A stretch of 64,000 nt of DNA from Termitomyces sp. T153. Taxonomy: Eukaryota; Basidiomycota; Agaricomycetes; Agaricales; Lyophyllaceae. The stretch lies in assembly GCA_018296165.2 (NCBI GenBank), contig JACKQL020000131.1, forward strand, positions 1 through 64,000, in the 5' to 3' direction. A program made the translations under genes and the position numbers. Shown here in pieces: positions 21,557 to 32,933 of this stretch (within the stretch, counting starts at the first letter, position 1; each line of letters opens with the position of its first letter). Below the pieces are notes generated by a model. The model was given only the letters and a program-made list of their open reading frames with translations, had not been told where the DNA came from and ran no database searches.

Positions 21557-23242
21557 TTAGCTCTGCCAGCCTGCCTGAATTAGGTAACAGCTTCTTTTGA
21601 GCTGGTACTCAAATAGTGAGTCTTCCCCTATTGCTGTCATCCAAGCTTGTTGAGGGTTCAGTGTGGGTAGCTGGGCTACCTTCCCCCCCTCATATTGCTC
21701 CTTTGGGCCTCTTAGGATGAAATGTGGTGTCATTCTAGCTGCAAACTCTTTTGAGGTTTCTGCCCTTCCAGACTCAGCAGGCTCTGTTACCTTCCAGCAA
21801 TAAGCCCTCTTTTTCTTAGCCTCTGCTTTGCCCACTGCTTCTCCTTGAGTCTTTTCAGCCACAGACATGCTCTCACCCTCCATCCCAACAAGTACAGGCA
21901 TTGATACCAACTGCTTGTTTATCCCATCATTATCTATCACATCAAAGTACATATATTCGCTCCTGGCTCTAACTGTCCCTGGACACTCATTAGAGTACAG
22001 GCGAGATAATGCATCAGAAAGTATATTTTCCACTCCTGGGACATAAATCACCACAAAGTCAAACTCCAAAATCTTTTTGACCCATTGAGCCTGCCTTCCA
22101 GACAGGTTTTTCTGCTCTGCCAGGTGAATCAAACCTTTGTGGTCAGTGAACCACCTAAACTGCACTCCCTGTAGGATATCCTGGTGTCGCAGCATTGTCT
22201 CAACCCCTGCCAGCATCTCAATCTCATGTACTGGATAGTTCTGCTGCACTGAGTTCAACTTAGCTGAGAAGAACACTGCAACATCCACTATTTTCCAGTC
22301 CTCTCCCTGGCTGATAATGCCAGCAATCCCAGTCACACATCCATCTGTCACCATGTTAATTGGGGGTGACTGCAGCCCATAATTCAGTGGTTTTCTGTGG
22401 TGCTCCCTGCATTTAGTAGCTAGATATTTTACATCTTCAAACACCTGCTGATGTGAGTATTCCCAGTGAAATGGAACAGTATCTCCTGTTAGTCCATGCA
22501 GCACTCCCATGGGCACCCTTACTTGGTCAATATCATCTGCTAGGTAACCCACGGCGCCCAGAAACCCCCTCAGTAAGTCTCAGTTTGTGGGTACTTTCCA
22601 TCTAACTAATGCATCGACCTTATCAGGGTCCATTCTAATTCCCTCATTGTCAACAACACAACCCAGTATCTTCATCTCCCTACACAAAAATTGTAATTTT
22701 TGCTCACTGAGGTACAGTTGCTCCCTTTTTAGGACATCTAGAACTAATTTGACATGCTTGACATGGTCTTCCAATGTCTCCGAGTACACCACAATATCAT
22801 CAAGATATACATCCATAAACTGGCCCAGATATGCAGCAAATAAGTAATTCATCAAAGCCTAGTATGTTGCAGGTGTGTTGCAATCACCTTGTTGGACTAC
22901 ATGACTCACAAAATTCCCATCTGGTGTGGTCATTGCAGTACATATAACATGCTCTAGATTGACCCTGATCTGTTCATAAGCATCCTGTCCATCAATTATA
23001 GATTGATATTTAGCACACACTGATCGTCTCAGGATTCCCTCCATGTCTGGCAGGGGGGATGACTTTTTGTAGGTGTTGGCATTTTGTGCCCTCAAATCAC
23101 TGACAATTTGCAGGCATGGTTGCCCATTATCCTGTCCTAGCTTCTTCAATAACATCATTGAGGAGGCATTTCCCACTGCAGTAACTTCCCAGTGTCCCGA
23201 CTTTATGTAGGCCCCCCTTTTTTCATTCCACTGCAGTTTCAA
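21557..23242 (-). pseudogene. Gy1 reverse transcriptase and RNase H
   Basis: The frame begins with KLQWNEKRGAYIKSGHWEV (RT start), SDLRAQNANTYKKSSPLPDME and DGQDAYEQIRV (RT motif A region). The catalytic motif VYLDDIVVY follows, with the two aspartates coded GAT-GAT at about 22,796-22,801. RNase H has NMVTDGCVTGIAG, HEIEMLAGVETM and FTDHKGLIHLA. Only two internal stops are seen (near 22,859 and 22,578), plus a region rich in E and K after RNase H. It copies element RNA into DNA. Aside from the stops the catalytic residues I can see are intact. Confidence 0.88.
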
Positions 23243-23263
23243 TGCCTCTGGGCACCGAGATGG

Positions 23264-23779
23264 TCACCAGGGGTATATCTTCTTCTCATCTATTAATGGG
23301 ATATCATGGTTGATTGCCCTCAATGGTGGTAATGGTGTGTCGCCTGCTGACCTACACAAGGGGGCTACATACTCACAAAGTTCCTTTCTGATTAATTCAA
23401 GATTATCCTGATACAGCCCCAGGGCCCAGGATGACAGCCAAGCCACCTCTGTACCCTCAACCATTGATACTGCCATCGTACTGCCAATTATTATACATGA
23501 TTGGTTTAGACCAAAGATCACCTTGTGCTGATATATCCAGGGGGTACCCAGTATGACATTGTACCCCTGTAAGTTCATTACATCAAAATACCTTTCCTCC
23601 AACACTTGTTGATAAATGAACAGAGCCATAGCCCTGTAGTTAATCTTAGACCTTGACCCCTGCACTGCCAATTGCACAGGCACAGGTTCTGATAATTCAA
23701 TTTTCTTTAGTCTCAGTTGTTCTACAGTGGTGGTTGAAACAAAATCTCCTAGTGAACCTGAGTCTACCAGCACATGCAC
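23264..23779 (-). pseudogene. Gy1 aspartic protease
   Basis: The retropepsin active-site motif reads VDSGSLGDFVST near the N-terminus. VQGSRSKINY follows, then GYNVILGTPWIYQH (the ILGxPWL motif of Gypsy proteases). The homologous Gy2 frame at 36,124-36,531 has the same blocks. It would cut the gag-pol polyprotein. The frame runs to a linker ending at the RT domain. Confidence 0.85.
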
Positions 23780-23976
23780 TGGGCATTCAGTTTGATAACT
23801 ATTACCAATGGTTTTGGGATGGCTCGGCTCACATTCCTTTTTCTAGCATTATTCCTCTGAATTGTGGAGTAAGTTCCCCATTCCACTTGCTGGCCATTCA
23901 ATTCCAACATTGACCAAGTCTCAACCCTGTGGTTCCTTCTGTCTTTCTGGGAAAGCCTTGCCCTGTAACTGGTTTG

Positions 23977-25035
23977 TCATAGCAATTTTTGTAACAATTT
24001 CTGGGGTGTCTCATTCACCTCTTCCTTTTCAGACATTGGCATCCTCATAATCTTCACTGTGAGCCTGGGAAACCTCCCTGTGCCCCTTTTCAGATCCTTC
24101 CCTTCAGAAGCCACGTTTATCCTGGCCGCCCTTAATGAGTACCATCTACAGATGTCAAACAATGGATTATGCAGATGATACTCTGCAATATCCATAACAA
24201 AATGAAGCAGTTGATCCAGTATAGCCCACCTTCCTGTATCCAGCCTTGTCAGCTCAAACCTCTTCCTGTGGTTTAGGGATAATGTCCACTCATCCTCAAG
24301 ATATGGTGCTCCCAGTGCAAGGACCCTTTTGGCATTCCAGGCCCAGGTATCCTTGGATAGGGTCATTCTATAACAAGACAGTTGTGGTATTAAGATTCCG
24401 CTTTGGGCGCTACATTCAGCTGCATACCAGCTCCCTGCTGAGAACCCATGCTGGCCCACTACTTCAGCTGGTAATATGAAGTCCTGGTCCCATATCTGGT
24501 CCCAGAGACTCAATTTACCTCCCTCAATCTCATCGGCTATGAACCGGCAACCCTTTAACTGCAAGGCATTGGATGGATCGCTGGAATAAAGTTGGAGAGA
24601 CTCTAGCAGGTATTCTAGCTTATGGACTGGAGCGCTCCCCAGTCAGTAGGGTCTGCCCAATTTGGCTTCCACTTCCCAGAGTAGCTCAACCTTTTCTCCT
24701 GGGCTCTTTACTTTAAATCCATAGATGTTCCACCCGTAGTCCTGTTCGGCTGACAATTGTATCATATTACAGTGATCATCCTCTGTGTATGAGCACCTAG
24801 TCTCCTCACAAGCAGCCCTCACTCCCATGTTGGGGTGTATTTGTCAGGTTGTCTGGCCACTGTCTTCGTCGCCAGTCTCATCCAGTCCCGTACCAGTGAT
24901 TTTGTGACCTGCAGGTTCATCTGCATATCCAGGGGCAATCATGCCCACGTAGACTCCAGCCATAGTCTTCCCAAGGGCTTCCTCTTGTAGCCTCTCCATT
25001 TTCTGCAGGTCAACCTTTACACTGTAGGATTTCAA
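23977..25035 (-). pseudogene. Gy1 gag-protease spacer region
   Basis: Three frames (24,844-25,035, 24,643-24,828, 23,977-24,564) lie between the truncated gag and protease. The block FIADEIEGGKLSLWDQIWDQ followed by GSWYAAECSAQSG corresponds to FDIQLIEGGNYEIYDHLTIQ and AFVYAALLAERWG in Gy2 at about 35,400-35,560. It is a conserved module rather than junk linker. I do not recognise a fold. One TAG lies near 24,640. Confidence 0.6.
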
Positions 25036-25520
25036 CCCCGGGGGCTTACCTGAGTTGGGCGATGATGCTGACTTCTGTCACGACCCGTCCCCCGAAACCC
25101 CGCACATCATCCATCAACCCCCCGAACCCCCAAAAAACCCCCGACGCTCCACCGAACTTCCGCCCATGCCCCGCACCTATTTCAGCTAACTCCAACGCCT
25201 CCCCGGCTAACTCCAACGGCCCCCTGGCCAACTTCGGTGCCTTCCCCGCAGCCACTGACACTTACCCTGGGTCTCCCGAACCCCAAGAACCACCCCCACT
25301 GTTCCCGATCTTCACCACCCATCATCAACTCAACACCCTGGTTCCTCTGACCTATTCCGGAGTATCACGACAACCTCGGGGTGACCCGCATTCCCCAATG
25401 ATCCCATCAATGTATCAGCGCGGCCCAATACTCGATCGCAACCGACACCCGCCCGCTCCGTCGAGCTCCGCCAAGCCCCGCCGCCGCAGCTGACGTACCC
25501 TGAAGTTCTCCGGTAGTCAG

Positions 25521-25528
25521 TATATAAG
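25521..25528 (+). promoter_or_regulatory. TATA box in the Lx 5' LTR
   Basis: TATATAAG, conserved at the equivalent place in the right LTR (30,668-30,675). It sits mid-LTR ahead of the CT-rich tandem repeats, as expected for the U3/R boundary, and probably drives the element transcript. Confidence 0.65.
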
Positions 25529-25620
25529 CCGTCGAGTAGCTCCTTGTACTCTAGTCTTGATATTGCTTAACGTTACCTATGGTCTGATTATTTCCTTTTT
25601 GTGTTTCGTGTCTCGTTCCT

Positions 25621-25677
25621 CTTATCTCAGTCTCCCGGTCTTATCTCAGTCTCCCGGTCTTATCTCTGTCTCCCGGT
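25621..25677 (+). repeat. Three tandem 19-bp units in the Lx 5' LTR
   Basis: Unit CTTATCTCAGTCTCCCGGT, repeated three times with one change (A to T in the third). The right LTR holds the same array at 30,775-30,831. It is pyrimidine-rich and about 100 bp downstream of the TATA box. Confidence 0.9.
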
Positions 25678-26226
25678 CTTGACTCGTCTCCATTTCGTTA
25701 TCGTTCTCGTTATTGTTTCGTATCTCCACTCGAATCTACTCTTGTTCCATATCAACCCCCTTCCAATTTGTCTGATGCTGTCTCGGTGACCCCGTCTGGC
25801 CATTGTGCCCAAGTCCTCATCAACCTAAACGACCTCACAAACTCCGCAATTACAATCACGAACCCCGACATCCTTTCCCCAGGTCCAAACCTCGCTCTTC
25901 ACTCGGTCCTGACTCCATCAGCTCCAATTGATCTCCCATCAAACTCCGGCTCCACTCCCATTGATCACACGGCCATCTACTCCTTCGCTCCCGCAAATCT
26001 CCCATATGGTCTTCTGCCTGAACCCCACCAAGACCATCCCATTTCCTCGCAACCCGACTTCTCCGGACCTTCCCGGATCTGTCTGAATCACATCCCACTG
26101 ACTATCCGCACAAGACATCAGTGCCCGGACGTTTCGAGTGTTCGGTTACCAGTGCAAGGGGATCACGCCCACCTAGTAAGGACTCGCCCAGTGCAGCTGA
26201 GCCCCCGAGGTCAGCGGAACCTGACA

Positions 26227-28880
26227 TAATATCAAGACTCTACCTTACCCCGTCCATGATGCCCGCATTATCCCCACACACATGATCAAATAACTCCCAT
26301 GTATATGGTCTACCCGTGCCTGGAAACCCTATTGATTCATACGGCCCTGCCCAATTTGCCGAGGCACATTGAGTCGCGGATCCGACACCAAACGTCCCCT
26401 CCGCTCCAGTTAATTCCATACAACGGCTCCCCCACGGACACCCTCCCCAACTCCCACCCAACCTCCAACCCCTCGTGCAAACCGTCAAATCATCTCCCAC
26501 CCTCACCCTCACCCTCTCCGCCAAATCCGTTCCCTCGCACAAAGCTGACCCTGACGTCACCCAAAGAACAGCATCCTAAAACCCGGCAACCATCCGACCA
26601 AATGAGCAACAAATGTCTCTGGCACTGTGCCAACCCTCCGACAAACAATAACGCCGACCCGCTGCGAAACAGTCACCCATTGCGTGAGGATCGCCAACCC
26701 CGATGAGACCACTGAGAATGTGCTTCTTCAAAGCCCGCCTATGGATCTGCCGACCCACTGGCAACTCCGCAGACTGACAAATGCAACTAACCGCCGACAA
26801 CATCACCAAACCCTACTATCGACCCCCGACCCTCACCCCAACCCCCCCCTTCCTGAGGAACTAAACCCTCCGACAACTAGCCCCAAAACCACCAAAATCA
26901 AGCTCGACCCAACGACCCCAGAACAAGAACCTCCGACCTAGGCTACACTCCAACCCCAGGACCTGCTTCCGGACCTCGGTCAACTCGGCCGTCACCTCCG
27001 CCTGACAAATGAAGGGGCCCTGACACCTCCGACCCGACCCCGACAACCCCGGCACAAGACCGAGACATCCCCGAGCTTCCAGACGTTAACAAGGAGAACC
27101 ACGGTACTCCACTCCCGACAAGGGACAACTCCGGGCCACGCCGCTATTTCACCACCCTCTCCCACACAATCCGGAACCCCCAACAACGAGGACCCTGGAT
27201 GCCAAACCTCCCCACATGCCACCCCCGAACCCAAACTCCACCACCAGACTCCGCCACCTCCCACAAAGGAACCCCCAGCATAGGAGTCACCCCGAACTAG
27301 CTATAGGAAAAAGGACCCTATACAAAGTAGTTCCCCTAAGTACTCTAGATTTGCTGACATGTTCATATAAGGGAGGGAGAAGCCCACCATCACCCAGAGA
27401 GTTGTTCACGCAACCTGACAACCCAAAAGGGCACATACTCCGATATCCCTAGAGGACCTCCCCACCTGTCTCAACAACCCAAACGACCCCACGCCAGCCC
27501 AAAACTGCCCAACCCACCCTTCTGACCCCCTCCAAACCCCTTGACACAGCTCCGGACCCTGGCAACACAACTCCAGCTCCGACCACAACATTTGAGCGAG
27601 GGTACTCACGGCGCCAGCCCAACAACAATGCCCTGGTTACCCCAACTCCGCAACATAAATCACCACCCGCTCTGAGCTCCGCCCCTATGCCGGAATATGT
27701 CCGTCAAATAGGGACCACACCATCGGAGCACCCAGAAGCAGGCCACACGCGAAAAGCGAGCGGTGCCTCTCCCCACTGCCACCCCCACACTTGCAACAAT
27801 CTCCGGGCCGCTCCGGAACACGAATGAAGAGTTGCCTTGACCCTGCCACGACTCCCGGGGAGCCCCACCCCAGTGCCTCCCTGCGGCCGACCTCCCCGCC
27901 GCCCCAACAACCGTGAACAACCAACGAACCCCCACCGAGTGACCCTTGTGTTGACTCTGGGACCACCCAATTCTTCCCCGATGAAGAAACCACTGACCCC
28001 CAGACCTCCAAACTCGAGGAAGTATCAGAAATACATAAGATCCCTCTGTCCGTCTAAGGACTTATCTTTGGTCAGGAAAGCAATGTCATGCAGACGATCC
28101 GGAACCTCAAATTTCGGCTCCGGACCCGAAGGAACTGGTCAGGACTGATCACCCCGCATCCTACCCCCTCGGTCATCGACACTCCAGGGCACACCAAAGC
28201 ACCACTCGAACATGCCCACCCACAGACACAATACTCCGGGATACGATCCCGACCTGGACCAACTATGCCACGAGGACGAACCTCACCTCACCGAACCCCG
28301 CCAATGAAGAAGGCCCCGCCACCTTCGCCACCAGTGCAGGCATAAGGGCCAGATCACGGGAAGACCTCCGCTCCCCCCGCCAACCGCACTACCAAGAAAA
28401 CCAAAGCCCCAGACCCGCTGGGCACCATGAAAGATTCGAAGGTCCGCCCTCCAATACCAATACGGCACACGTCCCCGCCACAGACAAAGAAAACCCCTAC
28501 ACCCCTGGTCGGAAACTCTGAGAATTGAACTCAATAACACCGCCCCAAAATGACACGGAACTCCACCGGAGAACTCCCACCACCCCCACCAAACCTTGGG
28601 AATCCTCCCTGCAATGCCCCGCCCCGTCCCGACAAACCCCGGGACTAACCAGCACAGATAGGCACTAGCAGGCATAACCCCTGCCTCGGGACTCACTAGG
28701 GATTCAACTCCCTCTCACACCCCTGCGTGTTTCGCTTACTTTGCCCTCATACAAACTAAAACCTCACTTCACACGCCCAGGGACCAAGAAACGGACATGT
28801 TCGCGTGCAAAAATTATATATACAATAGACAAGGGAGGCAGCAAGTCCGAGAGCAGCAAGAAATGAGGCCCGCACCCATC
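26227..28880. other. Lx interior without a convincing gene
   Basis: C-rich on the plus strand (many CCC and proline/threonine frames); all long frames look like composition artefacts. No zinc knuckle, protease or polymerase motif was found on either strand. It may be the remains of an autonomous ancestor's coding region or pure filler between the LTRs. Confidence 0.5.
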
Positions 28881-30011
28881 TCACCCCCTCCCCGGACCCA
28901 CCGGCAACCCAACCCCCAGGTCGACTTCCATCTGGGCCCGCACCACCGCTAAGATCTCTGCCAACCCCGGCAATGCCTCCCCCACGTCAGCCGCCACCTC
29001 CCACCACAACCCTGGGGCCACCGCATTGCGTCGCCGATGCCCTGCCAACAACCTCTCCAATTGCGCCATTCCCTGCTGCAACTCTGGAGGCTGAACTGCG
29101 GACTCCTGCGTCAACCCGTCCTGAATCGACGCAAATGCCGCGGAGGCACCGTCCAAGAGGACCCAATGCTCCCGCACCCAGCCTAAACCCAGAAAATGAA
29201 CTGTCAGTAACAAATGGAGGAACGGGAGACAACTCACGAAGGATCCCCGCGTGCCCCGAAGCGGCCTCATTGGCCAACCAGTCCTCCCTCCGCCTCGCCG
29301 CCTCCAGCTCCACCCACAGCGCATCCCCCTCTGGAGCTCGTCCCCGCCCCTCCGCCTCCCCCATGGGCTGCCCTTCCATCTGTGTCAGACGCTCCCGCAA
29401 GCCCCGCACCTCTAACGCTCGCTCCATCGCCATGCGCACCGAAGTGTTCCTCTCCCGCTCCATCGCTTCTTTCTCCGTCCATGCCACATCACGATCCTCC
29501 CTCGCCCGTCGGAGCTCACCCTCCCATACTGCCAACGACATCGTCAAAGCTTCCACCTGCTTGCGAAGAAAGACCTCCATGATCAAAGGAATAGGTGCGG
29601 GGGGACTCGACGACCGTTCCGAGGGAATGCCCGGGGTAGGAGAAAAAAGGGAAGACCCCGGAGGCCCCGCTGATGACTCGCGCCCACATGGCCTCTTGCT
29701 GGGTCCCGCCCCCGAGGGCGGGGAGGCTCGACGCTTCCCCCGAACCATCGCCGAGGACACCCTCTTCCCCTTCGGCAATGCAGGACAAAACTTGGTCCAT
29801 TTCAGAACCCCCGGAAAATCCACTACTACTACCACGGACGATTCTACAGGAGCCCTGTCAATCATCCCGAAAAGAAAAGTCAACAACACTTATGACTCCG
29901 GTCCCTGACGCTACCCCGGCGCCGACGCTTGAACTCCTCACCCCCACTGTCGTACACCACCACCTCGTCCAAATCGGCGGGAGAGACTACTGGAACGCTG
30001 GGGGAAGACAT
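28881..30011 (-). CDS. Coiled-coil protein encoded antisense inside Lx
   Basis: A good model joins 29,238-29,889 to 28,881-29,182 through a 55-bp intron (29,183-29,237; donor GTGAGT, acceptor TTTAG), keeping frame (HAGILR joined to WVREHW). An N-terminal piece starts at ATG 30,011 (MSSPSVPVVSPADLDEVV) and needs another join near 29,880 that I could not fix. The body has a basic Ser/Pro-rich part, then a long charged coiled coil (EALTMSLAVWEGELRRARED, RGLRERLTQMEG), then DGASAAFASIQDG and AGHRRRNAVAPG. Proteins of this form are common in mushroom repeats; no catalytic motif is visible. The frame is intact for about 317 codons. Role unknown; being antisense to the LTRs it needs its own promoter. 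Confidence 0.65.
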
Positions 30012-30210
30012 GACAAAATTTGGGAAACCCCGGGGTATGTCCAAAGCTTTTAATTGATTGAGGAGAACCCTGACAAAGTGGCGGCCACGCTTCAACTTTG
30101 TCTCCCATGCCACTATCACTCGCTGCGGATTGATCAATATTGCTCGGCTTCGACTCCCATGCCCTGCCAATCCCCGTCCTGCCCCCGCGTCTCGAAGGGT
30201 CTCGATGCTG

Positions 30211-30222
30211 AAGGGGGGGTGA
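30211..30222 (+). other. Polypurine tract before the Lx 3' LTR
   Basis: AAGGGGGGGTGA directly abuts TGTCACG at 30,223. This is the normal primer site for plus-strand DNA synthesis and fixes Lx in plus orientation. Confidence 0.8.
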
Positions 30223-31381
30223 TGTCACGACCCGTCCCCCAAAACCCCGCACATCGTCCATCAACCCCCCGAACCCCCAAAAAACCCCCGACGCTCCGCC
30301 AAACTTCCGCCCATGCCCCGCGCCTATTTTGGCTAACTCCGACGCCTCCCCGGCTAACTCCAACGGCCCCCTGGCCAACTTCGGTGCCTTCCCCGCAGCC
30401 ACTGACACTTACCCTGGGTCTCCCGAACCCCAAGAACCACCCCTGCTGTTCCCGATCTTCGCCACCCATCATCAACTCAACACCCTGGTTCCTCCGACCT
30501 ATTCCAGAGTATCACGACAACCTTGGGGCGACCCGCATTCCCCAATGATCCCATCAACGTATCAGCATGGCCCGATACTCAATCGCAACCGACACCCGCC
30601 CACTCCGTCGAGCTCCGCCAAGCCCTGCCGCCGCAGCTGACGTACCCCGAAGTTCTCCGGTAGTCAGTATATAAGCCGTCGAGTAGCTCCTCGTACTCTA
30701 GTCTTGATATTGCTTAACGTTACCTATGGTCTGATTGTTTCCTTTTTGTGTTTCGTGTTTCGTGTCTTGTTTTCCTTATCTCAGTCTCCCAGTCTTATCT
30801 CAGTCTCCCGGTCTTATCTCAGTCTCCCGGTCTTGTCTCGTCTCCATTTCGTTATTGTTCTCATTATCGTTTCGTATCTCCACTCGAATCTACTCTTGTT
30901 CCATATCAACCCCATTCCATTTCATCTGACGCTGTCTCAGTGACTCCATCTGGCCATTGTGCCCAAGTCCTCATCAACCTAAATGACCTCACAAACTCTG
31001 CAATTACGATTACAAACCCCGACACTCCTTCACCAGGTCCAAACCTCGCTCTTCACTCGGTCCTGGACTCCATCAACTCCAATTGATCTCCCATCAAACC
31101 CCGGCTCCGCTCCCATTGATCACACGGCCACCTACTCCTTCGCTTCCGCAAATCTCCCATACGGTCTTCTGCCTGAACCCCGCCAAGACCATCCCATTTC
31201 CTCGCAACCCGACTTCTCTGGACCTTCCCGGATCTGTCTGAATCACATCCCACTGACTATCCGCACAAGACATCAGTGCCCGGACGTTTCGAGTGTTTGG
31301 TTACCAGTGCAAGGGGATCACGCCCGCCTAGTAAGGACTCGCCCAGTGCAGCTGAGCCCCCGAGGTCAGCGGAACCTGACA
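30223..31381 (+). repeat. Lx right (3') LTR
   Basis: 1,159 bp, matching the left LTR end to end, with TATA at 30,668-30,675 and the 19-bp array at 30,775-30,831. In the first 480 bp or so I count over 20 differences from the left LTR, all transitions and all CG versus TG or CA (or TG versus CA). Confidence 0.9.
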
Positions 31382-31506
31382 GGTGGCAATAGATGTCAGG
31401 GAGCCCCTCTCAGGTCATCCAGAGATTCTAGCAGTGGTGGTGGCCCAAATGGAGGTGGACCTAGTGGGGAGGATTGCAAGAGTGGCTCCAGAGGGAAGGG
31501 GGAGTA
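31382..31506 (+). pseudogene. Fragment of an Lx-type coiled-coil gene
   Basis: The plus frame reads VAIDVREPLSGHPEILAVVV and AQMEVDL, matching the C-terminus of the Lx ORF (VAADVGEALPGLAEILAVVR, AQMEVDL) but in the opposite orientation and with CpGs lost. It starts at the very base where the Lx right LTR ends, so Lx abuts, or recombined with, an older relative. Confidence 0.7.
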
Positions 31507-31719
31507 GGGGGGATCTTGAACTTCTCATCTTGTACTCTGCATTGGCCTCTCTCTTTTGTCAAATTATATAATCTCATAGTTTGTGCATATGAATTTCTTG
31601 GACTTCTAGTCTGGATGATCAAATTTTTCAGATGAAATGAGGAAATAGCAAGTAAAACACATAGGGAGTTACTTGTGGGAGTTGAATTGCTAATAAATCT
31701 AGAGGTAGGGGTTACACCT

Positions 31720-32933
31720 ACTAATGCCATCTGTGTCAACTAGTTCTGGAGGTCCTGGGGCTTGGTGTGGTGCCATCAATGGAAGTTCTGAAGCTCAGCA
31801 GGGGCTCCAAAGAGGTTTTTGCAGGGTTTCCAAGTTTTGTCCTCAGGTCCATAGCTCTTCCAGCAAACTAGGTAGTGGGATCAACCATGAACAAGGAGGA
31901 TTTGGTCAACTTCATAGTGATACTTGTCCTTGACCTTGATGGGAGGCAGTTGACTAGGGCACTGTCTGGAAAGGGATTTGGAGCATGTTCTTCAAGGAGG
32001 TGGATGTGGAAGATGGGGTAGAGGCTAGTCAGGCCTGGAGGTAGGTCAAGCTTATAAGCATGTGTTGAGACCTTCTGAAGGATTTTGAAGGGACTAAGTT
32101 GCTTGTGGTTGAGCTTGACAGAAGGCCTCCAGGTCTTGAGGTTGCATTGATTGAGCAATACCAGAGTTCTGGTGGACCAGTCAGGGGTGGGATTATGTCA
32201 GGTGTCAGCATACTTGGAATATGCTTGATTGGCAGTGTTGATCTTGTTCCAGAGGAACTGGTAGATGGAGCAGAGGTCTTCCACAACTTTGTGGGCAATG
32301 TGGGAGGGGATATCCTTGTGGGATAAGGTGAGCTGGGGGTTGTAGCCTTTATTGGCATAGAAAGGGGAAACTCCAGTAGCAGAGTGAGGCATGTTGTTGT
32401 AAGTAAACTTGGCAAGGGGAAGTTCTGTGTGCCAGTTGTTCTGTGAATAGTTAATGTAGAAGCACAGATACTATTCCAATGTCTGGTTTACTTGTTCAGT
32501 CTGTCTGTTGGTCTCTGGATGGTAGGCAGTCAATAGATTGGTCTTTATTTCAAGTGCCTTGCATAACAATTGCCAAAAGTGGGAGACAAACAGTGGGCCC
32601 TGGTGAAAGATGATGTTGTCTGGAAGTCCATGCTTGGAGAAGATGTGTTCAAGAAATAGTTTGGTAAACTCCAGAGCATTGTTGGTGGTGTGGCAGGAGA
32701 TGAAAAGGGCTTGCTTGGTGGGGTGGCAGACAACCATGAGGATTGCATTGAAGCCTTTAGAGTTGGGGAGCTCAACAATATGGTCTATTGATATCAAGGA
32801 CCAGGGGCAGCAACTGACAGGGAGGGGCTTTAGCAGGCCATAGAGGTGGTGGCAGGGTACTTTGGCCTGGAGACATGGTGAGCAGGCCCTTATATATTGT
32901 GTAACATCCTTCTTCATTCCTGGCCAACAGTAA
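31720..32933 (-). pseudogene. Gy3 Gypsy integrase core and C-terminal domain
   Basis: Minus frames give the integrase core: MKKDVTQYIRACSPCLQAKV, SLISIDHIVELPNSKGF, DNIIFHQGPLFVSHFW (core D), AYHPETNRQTEQVNQTLE (core E), all within 32,471-32,917. Then SPFYANKGYNPQ and SPFKILQKVS ... GLTSLYPIFHIHLLEEH at 31,868-32,415, leading to a worn chromodomain-like tail. Frames shift twice. The zinc-binding part of this same copy is at 41,195-41,510: the Gy2 insertion splits the gene exactly between the two. Confidence 0.8.
32929..32933. repeat. Target-site duplication of Gy2, left
   Basis: AGTAA, repeated at 41,195-41,199 immediately after the right LTR. It shows that Gy2 arrived by integrase-mediated insertion and that both ends are original. 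Confidence 0.9.

Larger units (their letters stand above)
18033..25075 (-). mobile_element. Gy1: chromodomain Ty3/Gypsy retrotransposon, 5'-truncated
   Basis: On the minus strand the order is gag-PR spacer, protease, reverse transcriptase, RNase H, integrase, chromodomain, C-terminal extension, polypurine tract, LTR. Capsid and zinc knuckle are missing: the copy is cut at 25,076 by the left LTR of Lx and the lost part is not found beyond Lx. Stops are few (for example TAG near 22,860 and TGA near 22,578) and long frames survive, including 331 codons at 21,557-22,552. It is among the less decayed copies here. Gy2 at 32.9-41.2 kb is a relative with the same architecture. Confidence 0.85.
25076..26226 (+). 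repeat. Lx left (5') LTR
   Basis: 1,151 bp, TG...CA ends. It contains a TATA box (TATATAAG, 25,521-25,528) and, downstream, three tandem 19-bp units (25,621-25,677). The first bases after it, TAATATCAAGAC, faintly resemble the initiator-Met primer site TGGTATCAGAGC, but with five differences. Confidence 0.9.
25076..31381 (+). mobile_element. Lx: CpG-rich, apparently non-autonomous LTR retrotransposon
   Basis: Two 1.15-kb LTRs flank a 4.0-kb interior. TGTCACGACCC starts and CCTGACA ends both LTRs. A polypurine tract (AAGGGGGGGTGA) directly before the right LTR makes the element plus-oriented. No reverse transcriptase, integrase or protease was found inside, so it would need enzymes from another element. 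The only convincing ORF is antisense. Composition is far richer in GC and CpG than the flanks. The flanking 5-mers, ACTTC and GGTGG, do not match. Confidence 0.85.

Noticed and set aside
25621..25677. Regular short repeats as a CRISPR array
   Set aside because: Units are directly adjacent with no spacers, in a eukaryotic LTR.
25062..26229. Pro-rich ORFs inside the Lx LTRs
   Set aside because: They span LTR borders and TATA/tandem repeats and arise from C-rich composition.
28973..29908. 311-codon plus-strand ORF, Pro/Ser-rich
   Set aside because: Shadow of the antisense coiled-coil gene in GC-rich DNA; the minus frame has the coiled coil and a good intron.
26227..30222. Hidden gag-pol inside Lx
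   Set aside because: No protease, RT, RNase H or integrase motif seen on either strand.
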